Assembly (NCBI GenBank): GCA_030377945.1
Contig: JAUCGD010000067.1
Span: forward strand, 1 to 15,407
Direction of reading: 5' to 3'
DNA: 15,407 nt
Source of the DNA: Desulfobacterales bacterium HSG17
GTDB taxonomy: Bacteria > Desulfobacterota > Desulfobacteria > Desulfobacterales > Desulfococcaceae
The translations under genes and the position numbers were made by a program. This document shows, one piece after another, positions 8,757 through 15,407 of the stretch (position 1 is its first letter; each line of letters opens with the position of its first letter). Under the pieces are notes generated by a model, which was not told the origin of the DNA, did no database searches, and saw only the letters and a program-made list of their open reading frames with translations.

Positions 8757-8996
8757 CTACAACGACACTTAGCCCCAAAGGGGCTTATTAGTAAAGCCCA
8801 GGCCAACGGCCTGGGATTGGAACAACCCATTAAAACAAGCTCTGAAAGAGCGTAGTAAAAAAATTGTGCAAAAACATTATTTCTCATAATTCGCCCTTTC
8901 AGGGCTTTCGTTTGGGTGCGTTTCAGTCCCAGGCCATTGGCCTGGGCTGTATTACTCCGCCCCTTTGGGGCTTTTAAAACATAAGTGTCGTTGTAG
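8757..8996. mobile_element. MITE-like 240-bp element with terminal inverted repeats
   Basis: The element begins with CTACAACGACACTTA and ends with its exact reverse complement. Inside, the mirrored modules keep their order: GCCCCAAAGGGGC at 8772-8784 against GCCCCTTTGGGGC at 8959-8971, then GCCCAGGCCAACGGCCTGGG at 8796-8815 against its relative at 8928-8947. Additional short palindromes are GCTCTGAAAGAGC (8839) and GCCCTTTCAGGGC (8893). No open frame of note lies inside. Together with the flanking palindromes it accounts for the 468-base gene-free stretch from 8661 to 9128. It is probably mobilised in trans by a transposase elsewhere in the genome. Confidence 0.75.
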
Positions 8997-9029
8997 AGCT
9001 AAGGTCGTTAGCATAAGACGAATTTTTTT

Positions 9030-9103
9030 GAACCATGATTAAATGATTCACAGGATTTACTATGAATATTCATGTAAATCATTTAATCATTTAATCATGG
9101 TTC
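9030..9103. repeat. AACCATGATT palindrome, copy 2 (74 bp)
   Basis: Same hairpin as copy 1 with an extra ATTTAATC unit in the right arm. It is flanked by a direct repeat (CTAAGGTCGTTAGCATAAGA at 8999 and CTAAGGTTGTTAGCATAAGA at 9109), the second copy running into the 3' end of the AlbA-related gene. It sits where a terminator for that gene would be expected. Confidence 0.9.
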
Positions 9104-9128
9104 CGTTTCTAAGGTTGTTAGCATAAGA

Positions 9129-10091
9129 TTACGACTCTAAAAATAATTCCCAATATCCGCTTTTAAGGGAACCTATTCTTTTTAGCAATCCTTTTTCTTT
9201 TAGTTTTTTTATGTTCAGGCTGATGTTTTTTGCTGTTATTCCTATGTTTTGAGATAATTTCTGTTGGGTTATCTTTTTGTTGTTCCTGATTGCCGCTAAA
9301 ATTTTTATTTGATTTTCTGTTAAACCGTTTGTGTTTATAGGGTCGTTTTTAAGGTCTTTTGTAAACATTGTAACTCTGAAAAAGTCTCCGATTTCATCTA
9401 TTTCATATTCAATTTCCGGGTATTGCTTTAAAAGCCTTCTTATCCTGATAAAGCCTGTACCGTATTTTTCAATGTCTCCCATAAGATAAAAAGCTTCTGC
9501 CAGAAGTTTGTTTCTGATGGAAGATACATAATCATCTTTTTTAAGGTCTTCCAGTTTAAGAGAACCGTAAATAGTACCGGGATTTGTAAATATTATTTTA
9601 TCGTCAAATATTTTAATTACAATATCGTTAGTATGTTTATAATCCCTGTGTACAACAGAGTTTAACAATAATTCGCGCACAGCATCCAATGGATACTGCC
9701 ATCTTTCTTTTCTTTTCAGGCTGCCGTCAAAGTGATAGGATAAATTAATATGTTTTTTTATAAACATCATTGTTTCTTCAAGGGCTGTTATCAAAGGTTC
9801 TTTGATAAATTGATCGTCAATTATGGTATCCTCAACTTTAAATCGTCCGATATGTATTGAATAGCCGTGATTGCCAAATAAAAGCATGGCTGCAAGGGTA
9901 GGGCTGCCTTGATGAATCAGTTTTAGTTTGGTTAAATTGGTGAGAAGGTCATCATTTATATTGATTCGCCCTGTTGAATTTATTTTTTCGATAAATTTTT
10001 CAAGCAGATTCGTATCCAGGGGCTCAAAACCTTGTTTTAAGGATGCTTTGAATTCAATATGTTGGGATTCTTTGAGTTTTTTAAAGTCCAT
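9129..10091 (-). CDS. AlbA_2/HATPase_c_4/winged-helix regulator with AlbA core missing
   Basis: The 320-residue protein starts like AlbA_2 'ATP-binding / RecG-like' regulators (KESQHIEFK at 7-15), but then jumps at about residue 20 to the linker that normally follows the AlbA domain (EPLDTNLLEKFIEKINSTGRI). The GHKL-type HATPase_c_4 part is intact: YPLDAVRELLLNSVVHRDY (133-151), IFDDKIIFTNPG (161-172) and YLMGDIEKYGTGF (202-214). A winged helix-turn-helix fills 257-316 (TENQIKILAAI, then TQQKLSQNIGITAKNISLNI). Family members are usually about 450-480 residues, so roughly 130 residues of the DNA-binding AlbA core appear to have been lost in frame. It starts at an ATG with a strong AGGAGG site in the shared leader. 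It probably acts as a DNA-binding transcription regulator; its target is unknown. An alternative is a natural short subfamily. Confidence 0.85.
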   Translation of the reverse strand: MDFKKLKESQHIEFKASLKQGFEPLDTNLLEKFIEKINSTGRININDDLLTNLTKLKLIHQGSPTLAAMLLFGNHGYSIHIGRFKVEDTIIDDQFIKEPLITALEETMMFIKKHINLSYHFDGSLKRKERWQYPLDAVRELLLNSVVHRDYKHTNDIVIKIFDDKIIFTNPGTIYGSLKLEDLKKDDYVSSIRNKLLAEAFYLMGDIEKYGTGFIRIRRLLKQYPEIEYEIDEIGDFFRVTMFTKDLKNDPINTNGLTENQIKILAAIRNNKKITQQKLSQNIGITAKNISLNIKKLKEKGLLKRIGSLKSGYWELFLES

Positions 10092-10110
10092 TTTTTCCTC
10101 CTTTTATTCT
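10092..10110 (-). promoter_or_regulatory. Shared leader with strong ribosome site (AlbA-gene copy)
   Basis: This is identical to 10253-10271 and one base different from 8661-8679. The AGGAGG core lies five to six bases ahead of the ATG at 10091, which supports that start codon. Confidence 0.8.
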
Positions 10111-10194
10111 GAACCATGATTTACAGGATTCACAGGATTTACAGGATTTATTATGAATATTCATGTAAATCATTTAATCATTTAATCATGGTTC
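10111..10194. repeat. AACCATGATT palindrome, copy 3 (84 bp)
   Basis: Longer version of copy 1, with the ACAGGATT motif repeated three times in the left arm. It lies directly upstream of the AlbA-gene leader. Confidence 0.9.
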
Positions 10195-10252
10195 CCAAAC
10201 TACCGGTTAAATCTTCTCTCAAACTCAACCCACACTCGGATTTTTGTGTCAT
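10178..10252 (-). pseudogene. Chimeric 24-codon remnant: antitoxin start joined to methyltransferase tail
   Basis: ATG at 10252-10250 follows a perfect copy of the shared leader. The first codons, MTQK, equal those of the antitoxin at 8660. From 10235 downward the DNA is the duplicated methyltransferase 3' end read in another frame, and the reading frame stops at 10178. It is most likely a recombination scar. Translation is possible because the ribosome site is intact, but no function can be assigned. Confidence 0.55.
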
Positions 10253-10271
10253 TTTTTCCTCCTTTTATTCT
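10253..10271 (-). promoter_or_regulatory. Shared leader with strong ribosome site (remnant copy)
   Basis: Third copy of the AAAAGGAGGAAAAA leader, in front of the chimeric remnant at 10252. Confidence 0.7.
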
Positions 10272-10355
10272 GAACCATGATTTACAGGATTTACATGATT
10301 CACAGGATTTACTATGAATATTCATGTAAATCATTTAATCATTTAATCATGGTTC
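10272..10355. repeat. AACCATGATT palindrome, copy 4 (84 bp)
   Basis: Offset by exactly 161 bases from copy 3. It begins five bases beyond the methyltransferase stop codon, so its hairpin could terminate or stabilise that transcript. Confidence 0.9.
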
Positions 10356-10360
10356 CCAAA

Positions 10361-13300
10361 CTACCGGTTAAATCTTCTCTCAAACTCAACCCACACAACC
10401 TCATAATCCTTTTCACGGTCGCAGCAGTCAAACGGGGCTTCATAGGTGATGGTGCGTTCAACAGGGCCGCCGGGCAGGGTGTCATCTGTTATTGTCCGGT
10501 CAACGGTTCCGGTCTGCATGTCTTTTATGTTGTTCCATTCAGGTCTGGTAAAGCCAACGCCTGTAAGCCCTTTAGAGCAGGTAAACACAATCCGGCCATT
10601 CCGGTCATACCAGGTGTCAGACTCATTCTGACGCATTACCGGGAACTGTACACGGTATATAGTTTTAAGCTCATCAAGGGTCAGGCCCAAAGCCATAGCC
10701 GCAAGAACATCTATTTCCACCAATGCCTGACGGCGTGAGAAATCCGTGCGCAAGGCGCAGTCGCGGTTCCATTTTGGGGTAAGGGTGGTGAAAAAGGTGT
10801 TGGGGAGGCGCGGGTCGGGCTTTGCCCAGGTGTCGGAGCAGAAAGCTTCTTGAAAGCAATCTTGCCAGAGATCGGAGTAGTGGATTGTAAGACAGGTAAG
10901 AAATAATGCTCGTATTGAAATAGCCTTAATTTTTAACAAAGGAAAACGAAGTAAGGTATTTGCATAACAGTCAGCCCTACCAGTTGATTTTAAAAAAAAA
11001 TCATAAATTATTGATAGCGTACAACCATAAAATTGAATTAAATCATGAGTTGATGAAAAAGCTGTTAATACACAAGTGTTTATCGTTGCAGTATGCTTTG
11101 GTATTATCACTGTAATAAATGTTCTTTCACCTGATTGACTTAGCATTCGTCTATTAACCAACTGATAACCATCCGTCACCACTAAGTCACCATTTGTTGT
11201 CCTAAACTTCGGTGTTCGCTTCCGATATTCCGCAGCATCACAATCCGGCACATAATTCGTCCTAGGCAGATAATCATCAGGCAGTGTTGTAAGATCAAGA
11301 ATATCGTAATGAGAATTCAAGGTACATTTTACTCTGGGTGTCTTATAAAAAGGATTACCCACAAAAAAATGAGGACCTGAGAGAATCCATTGTGAGGTAT
11401 CTTTGGGAAAACAGGTTTGACGTTTGATTGTATGAGTCTTTTTTACTGCATTGGTCTCATCCCACATTACCGTTGAATAGTATTCTCCCTGCAAATCTCC
11501 TAATCGTTTGGGCTGGGCTGCAAACTTTCTTAAAACTTCAACAATCTGTCTGGAATGGACAGCAGGCAAGCGGGCGGCCAGTGGCGGTGTGCCTTCTGCA
11601 TCATACAATTTGGCAAACAGTGCCAGTTCTTCAATGGTGCAATTTATTATTCGCTCATTATGCCCCTTGATGTTCCATTTATTGTCATCGTTTTTAATAC
11701 CTGGAACAATTCCAAAACCTGCATGTTCAAAACTTTTATCAATAGTGGACGGTGCATAAAGATTTGCCAAATGGCTGAAAGAAACCTGATTTTCTGTAAA
11801 ATTGGAAAAAATATTGATACTGAATTTGGCATGATGATCTACTTCTGCAAACAGGTTCAATTCATTCTGAAACTGAAAATGATCTCTCAACCGTGGATAA
11901 ACCTCCTGCCTGAACGCCCCGCCTTTAGGATCATCATAAATTCCTTCAGGATGAAGAAACCCTGAAACGCCTTCATCCTGCTTTCCTATCATCCACGCCT
12001 GTGGCAAAAAGCACTTATACAAATTGGTCTGCATTCCTTTAAGCAGGGGATAATTCTGCAACCCATTGAGAAAATTCTGTGTCCCGTCAGCGTCTTCAAA
12101 TGCGCTCAAATATGTCCCTGTCAGCCCGTATTTCTCCAGAGCCTCGCTCCGCTTTTCCGCCAGCGCGGATGCTGACATTTTCCTCAGCACAAAAAGCGGT
12201 TCTGCATCGCCCAGAACCCCGCCTTCATTCCACTCCACCTTAATCCACGGCGGATTCCCAAGCACCAAATCAAAACCCCCGTTTCTCTCAAACAAATCCG
12301 CAAACTCAAGCTCCCAGTGCAAAAACCTGTATCTTTCCCCCAGCTCCTTTACCAGCTTAAACCTCTCATTATCCCTGCACAGCTTATCAACATTCACAAA
12401 ACCGAATTCATCCATCATATCCACAGACATCTGCTCCGGCCTTGTATCAGGAAAAATCGGAATCTGCTCTTTAACTTCCCCTGTATCAAAAAAATTACCT
12501 TCAAGCACAAGAGTAAGATCAAGCAGAAACTCAGCCTGGGAGGGCAGCAAATCCGCCTTTTCAATGGGCCAGAACCACAAAGCGCACCAATAATCCATAA
12601 CCAGCTTTAACCGCCGGTAAGGACTGGAATTTCTCACATCTTTGCTAAACATCTCCTGATGAAAAATCCGGTCTTTTTCCTCAGTTGTGGAAAATACCAT
12701 CTTGGTTTTGGGCTTAGCCTGCCCAAAAACAAAAAGGGGATCAGTTGTACGCTTCCAAATATCTCTCTGCATCTGTGCATGACTTTTCCAGAGCTTATCA
12801 GCCGCATCAGACAAGGTTTCAAGCTGCTCAATCCCGAATTTTGAAAAAGGCTTGATAAAATCTCTTTGCCATTCATCAATCTTTTTAATCTGATCTGCTG
12901 CCATCTTTTTGATGACCTTATCCTTGTACTTTGCCATATTTTTATCAGGCAGCAGAAAATGATAAACACAGCCCTTTGCCCGTTTTTCACCCGGCATTAC
13001 CCTCTGGGGAATCTCATCTTGCCAAAAAGGTTCGCCTTTCTTTTTCTTCTTGAGCAGATTTTTATGAAACACCTGGCGTCTTGCACCCACAAGGGAATTA
13101 CCGCACACAAGCTGCATACCAAACCAGGGCACAAATGCACCCTGATATATGGTATTGAGCCATAAAGAAACCTCTGCAAGCTCCACAGCCACAGGATTCA
13201 AGTCAACCCCAAATACATTATTATCTGCAATATACATCTTGACCTTTTGAAGCTCAGATGAATACTTATCATGGGAAACAGCTTCCCCGGTTTCCTTCTG

Positions 13301-15061
13301 CTTCAGATTAAGATAAGCCTTTGCAAGCTGGTTAACCGCTTCATTTAAAAAAGCCGCACTTCCCATAGCAGGCTCGCATACTGTCAGATTCAGAATTTCA
13401 TCAGCAGTTTTGTCTTTAATCAATTCCTTTAAAGCATATTTAACAAGGCATTGGGTCAAAACCTCCGGTGTGTAATAAGATGCAGACTTTTCACGGTCAC
13501 GGCCGGCCAGACGATAAATAAAAGTGCCTCTTTCATATTTAACAAGGGTCCCGTCATCATTAAAAACCCTTTCATCCTCATTATACTGTTCCAAAGCCTG
13601 GGACTTGACAAAATAAGCAGTATCAAGCTCATTGTGCTGTGTACCTGCCTTTTTCACCTCGTACAGCTCGGTTTCAGCAAAAAAGCCCTGATATGAGAGC
13701 AGGGCTTCATATACTGCACCCAGTTGATGAATACCAAGCTGTGAATAGGAAATCCGCCCGCGCCTGCTGTTTTTGCCCTTCTTGGTTCTGGTAAGAGACA
13801 TCAGCTCAATAATATTTTGCAGAACATGATTCCTGAATTTGACCTTGTTTAAAATCGGGGTCTGCTTTGGGTCAAAAAGATGAGACCTGAGCGGGGAAAT
13901 ACGGAAAGTATTAAAATCCGGTTTTGCCATAATATCCATCTGCTGAAGATCAAAACCCCTATACAAAAGATCAAAAAGAATTTTAACAGATTTATGAATA
14001 TAAAAACCGTTTTTTGATTCCTCTGTTGTCAGTTTCACAATTTCAAGATCACGAAGTGACTCAAGACTGTAACCTTTACGAAACTCTTCAGATTTATCAG
14101 GAAGATAACCAAGTTCGGGCCTGGCTTCAATATAAAACAAAAACAAAAGCCGGTACATATAACGAAGGCATTCGCGGCTGAGCTGACCTGCCATATCCCG
14201 GCCATAGATTTTTTCATGCAGCGTTTCACGAAGGTAATAAACCGCCTCATTTCCCAATAACTCAATAGCTTTACGCAGGGAATATTTCAAATCCTCGGAA
14301 ACTGCAAAAGCATGTTTATGGGAATTTTCATCAAGTGTATCAAGAAGGGGCAGACCGTCTTTTGGACAGATGGAATCCCTGTGCAGCAAAGCAGCCGCAG
14401 CCTGCAAAGTGGAGGTTTCGCCCCGGTCAAGAATTTCCCGGATATTAAAACGCAGCAGCCTTTTTTCATGCCATTTGCTGCGGTCAATAAGAAGCATTTG
14501 AGTGCTGCTGACCAGAATAACCCATCTGGGAGGCTCTGTTCCTGCAAAAATATAACGGCTGACAATCTCCTCAACAGGTAAATCAGGAATTTTATCAACT
14601 TTATCAATTTCATCAACTGCCAGATACCAGTCCCTGCAAAAACGCAGTTCCAGGGGATTTGCATAATCTGCCTCAAGATCAAAAACCTCAATAATCCAAA
14701 GCTCAGGAGACCCGTCACCCTTTTTGATTTCACCAGCCAGGGGAATGGAATAATTATTATCAAGATCAATTAAAACAGGTTGATATTCATACCCAAGAGC
14801 ATCAAGAATCTGTGCTGTAAGCTCCTTTTGAATATTCAGCCGCCGGTCAGCCTGACGTTCTTTTTCAAGAAGCCGCTGTTTAACAAAAAAATTTTTCCGC
14901 AAAGAACGAAGCTTAACAAAAGGCTGTAAAACACCGTGATCTGCCTCCTGCTGCTTCCATTTGCTGAAAACATCTTTAAGATCATTTTCAAGAATCGCAG
15001 AAAGATAATGATGGGTATAAAATTCATTTTCGTTTGTAATGCCGGTTATATCAATAGCCAT
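10361..15061 (-). CDS. Eco57I/PglX/DrmMI-like N6-adenine DNA methyltransferase
   Basis: The 1566-residue protein has the class I adenine methyltransferase set: a SASYYTPEVLTQCLVKYAL entry motif near residue 530, motif I VCEPAMGSAAFLNEAV near 560-575, a motif II region VFGVDLNPVAVELAEVSLWL near 615-635, and catalytic motif IV GNPPW near 930-938. The later part (HPEGIYDDPKGGAF, GRADCYANTLLRFP) corresponds to target-recognition regions of Eco57I-type enzymes. It should transfer methyl groups from SAM to adenine in a specific site. The length fits the large stand-alone methylases of BREX (PglX) and DISARM (DrmMI) rather than a simple type II enzyme. The N-terminal 300 residues hold no clear nuclease signature; LWIIEVFD at 121-128 lacks the lysine expected in a PD-(D/E)xK centre. 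The start is supported by GGAGAG at 15066-15071 (complement). No separate restriction gene is beside it. Confidence 0.92.
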   Translation of the reverse strand: MAIDITGITNENEFYTHHYLSAILENDLKDVFSKWKQQEADHGVLQPFVKLRSLRKNFFVKQRLLEKERQADRRLNIQKELTAQILDALGYEYQPVLIDLDNNYSIPLAGEIKKGDGSPELWIIEVFDLEADYANPLELRFCRDWYLAVDEIDKVDKIPDLPVEEIVSRYIFAGTEPPRWVILVSSTQMLLIDRSKWHEKRLLRFNIREILDRGETSTLQAAAALLHRDSICPKDGLPLLDTLDENSHKHAFAVSEDLKYSLRKAIELLGNEAVYYLRETLHEKIYGRDMAGQLSRECLRYMYRLLFLFYIEARPELGYLPDKSEEFRKGYSLESLRDLEIVKLTTEESKNGFYIHKSVKILFDLLYRGFDLQQMDIMAKPDFNTFRISPLRSHLFDPKQTPILNKVKFRNHVLQNIIELMSLTRTKKGKNSRRGRISYSQLGIHQLGAVYEALLSYQGFFAETELYEVKKAGTQHNELDTAYFVKSQALEQYNEDERVFNDDGTLVKYERGTFIYRLAGRDREKSASYYTPEVLTQCLVKYALKELIKDKTADEILNLTVCEPAMGSAAFLNEAVNQLAKAYLNLKQKETGEAVSHDKYSSELQKVKMYIADNNVFGVDLNPVAVELAEVSLWLNTIYQGAFVPWFGMQLVCGNSLVGARRQVFHKNLLKKKKKGEPFWQDEIPQRVMPGEKRAKGCVYHFLLPDKNMAKYKDKVIKKMAADQIKKIDEWQRDFIKPFSKFGIEQLETLSDAADKLWKSHAQMQRDIWKRTTDPLFVFGQAKPKTKMVFSTTEEKDRIFHQEMFSKDVRNSSPYRRLKLVMDYWCALWFWPIEKADLLPSQAEFLLDLTLVLEGNFFDTGEVKEQIPIFPDTRPEQMSVDMMDEFGFVNVDKLCRDNERFKLVKELGERYRFLHWELEFADLFERNGGFDLVLGNPPWIKVEWNEGGVLGDAEPLFVLRKMSASALAEKRSEALEKYGLTGTYLSAFEDADGTQNFLNGLQNYPLLKGMQTNLYKCFLPQAWMIGKQDEGVSGFLHPEGIYDDPKGGAFRQEVYPRLRDHFQFQNELNLFAEVDHHAKFSINIFSNFTENQVSFSHLANLYAPSTIDKSFEHAGFGIVPGIKNDDNKWNIKGHNERIINCTIEELALFAKLYDAEGTPPLAARLPAVHSRQIVEVLRKFAAQPKRLGDLQGEYYSTVMWDETNAVKKTHTIKRQTCFPKDTSQWILSGPHFFVGNPFYKTPRVKCTLNSHYDILDLTTLPDDYLPRTNYVPDCDAAEYRKRTPKFRTTNGDLVVTDGYQLVNRRMLSQSGERTFITVIIPKHTATINTCVLTAFSSTHDLIQFYGCTLSIIYDFFLKSTGRADCYANTLLRFPLLKIKAISIRALFLTCLTIHYSDLWQDCFQEAFCSDTWAKPDPRLPNTFFTTLTPKWNRDCALRTDFSRRQALVEIDVLAAMALGLTLDELKTIYRVQFPVMRQNESDTWYDRNGRIVFTCSKGLTGVGFTRPEWNNIKDMQTGTVDRTITDDTLPGGPVERTITYEAPFDCCDREKDYEVVWVEFERRFNR

Positions 15062-15081
15062 ATGACTCTCCAGTTTTTTTT

Positions 15082-15144
15082 ACCACGAATGACACGAATG
15101 ACACGAATAAAACCTATTTTTTATCATTCGTGTTATTCGTGGTT
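15082..15144. repeat. CACGAAT hairpin, unit 1
   Basis: ACCACGAATGACACGAAT and its extension are followed by the loop AAAACCTATTTTTTATC and the inverse ATTCGTGTTATTCGTGGTT. The methyltransferase promoter must lie within or beyond this structure. Confidence 0.85.
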
Positions 15145-15157
15145 AAAAACAATATGA

Positions 15158-15221
15158 AACCACGAATGACACAAATTACACGAATAAAACCTATTTTTTA
15201 TCATTCGTGTTGTTCGTGGTT
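15158..15221. repeat. CACGAAT hairpin, unit 2
   Basis: Second copy of the same hairpin with the same loop sequence and a few substitutions (ACAAATTACACGAAT in the left arm, GTTGTTCGTGG in the right). Both the arms and the loop are duplicated, so it arose by tandem duplication of the whole structure. Confidence 0.85.
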
Positions 15222-15278
15222 CCTAAAAAACGACACAATTTTTTATTTTACAATTCTGACATATTCAAGCCTTGGATA

Positions 15279-15407
15279 ATGCCCAAAGATGATGTTTTTG
15301 TGCTTTCCCCGGATACAGAAACAATACAAAAAGAAATTAAGCAAAGCCGCAAAAATGAAAATGCCTGGCCCCAAATTCACTATCTCTGGCAGCATCACCC
15401 TGTTTTT
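15279..15407 (+). pseudogene. C-terminal fragment of a SNF2-type (DrmD-like) helicase, 5'-truncated, runs off the window
   Basis: The plus-strand frame from the ATG at 15279 is open to the window edge (43 codons: MPKDDVFVLSPD, then IQKEIKQSR, then WPQIHYLWQHHPVF). The WPxxxYLWxxHPV pattern following a short helical stretch is, from memory, typical of the region after the helicase C-domain in large SNF2/HepA-type helicases such as DISARM DrmD. The ATPase core that should precede it is absent: upstream lie only CACGAAT repeats and AT-rich DNA. The same frame stays open for some codons before 15279. There is no ribosome site worth the name. It is therefore either a decayed remnant or a gene start that merely resembles the family. 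It is transcribed away from the methyltransferase, if at all. Confidence 0.5.

Larger units (their letters stand above)
10089..10396. repeat. Tandem duplication, period 161 bp, carrying the methyltransferase 3' end
   Basis: Unit 1 is 10089-10235 and unit 2 is 10250-10396. They align at a constant offset of 161 with only a few differences inside the palindrome. Each contains the start triplet CAT, the shared leader, an AACCATGATT palindrome and the last twelve codons (including the stop) of the methyltransferase gene. The bases between the units (10236-10249) match the 5' end of the antitoxin gene (TTTTTGTGT). The genuine methyltransferase end is the copy in unit 2. Confidence 0.9.

Noticed and set aside
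10277..10738. 153-codon plus-strand open frame
   Set aside because: It begins inside palindrome copy 4 and runs antisense through the conserved 3' end of the methyltransferase; no ribosome site or recognisable domain.
12066..12593. 175-codon plus-strand open frame
   Set aside because: Serine-rich antisense shadow of the methyltransferase around its NPPW motif; the minus-strand protein is clearly the real one.
10361..15061. BREX locus (PglX)
   Set aside because: The methylase resembles PglX, but no PglZ phosphatase, BrxC/PglY ATPase or BrxL/Lon is in the window, and the companion is a DUF1998 helicase. BREX genes outside the window cannot be excluded.

Overview
The window is a bacterial accessory region of about 40% G+C. 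Every intact gene lies on the minus strand. Its content (a giant DUF1998-type helicase, an Eco57I/PglX-like adenine methyltransferase, a UvrD-like helicase, an orphan antitoxin, an AlbA/HATPase regulator remnant) together with dense families of short palindromic repeats suggests a repeat-rich genome such as the Desulfobacterota (Desulfonema-like sulfate reducers). That assignment is an impression from codon and repeat style, not a proof.

Layout from left to right. 1-1703 is the start and helicase core of a UvrD/Rep-type SF1 helicase with a RelE-like N-terminal domain; its 3' end lies beyond the window. 1704-1975 is a nest of palindromes bounded by inverted CACGAAT repeats. 1976-8362 is a 2128-residue DEAD/DEAH helicase with many zinc-binding clusters, a DUF1998 (MZB) domain and a Vsr/DUF559-like fold near the C-terminus. 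8391-8426 is a CACGAAT tandem repeat. 8436-8660 is a ParE-type antitoxin without a toxin. 8680-9103 is non-coding and holds two copies of an AACCATGATT palindrome around a 240-bp MITE-like element. 9129-10091 is an AlbA/HATPase_c_4/winged-helix protein that has lost most of its AlbA core. 10089-10396 is a 161-bp-period tandem duplication that carries a second copy of the methyltransferase 3' end and leader sequences. 10361-15061 is a 1566-residue Eco57I/PglX/DrmMI-like DNA methyltransferase. 15082-15221 is a doubled CACGAAT hairpin. 15279-15407 (plus strand) encodes what looks like the C-terminal part of a SNF2 helicase of the DrmD type, cut off at its 5' side by the repeats.

The likely core is a host-marking plus foreign-DNA-processing defence module. 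The methyltransferase would mark self DNA. The DUF1998 helicase, which has a nuclease-like fold, and formerly a SNF2 translocase, would act on unmarked DNA. This parts list resembles DISARM and its relatives, but the helicase and DUF1998 parts are in one chain, the SNF2 partner is only a fragment, and no phospholipase-D DrmC is visible. The repeats sit at every gene boundary and have visibly duplicated gene ends, so the locus looks as if it is being rearranged by recombination between them.
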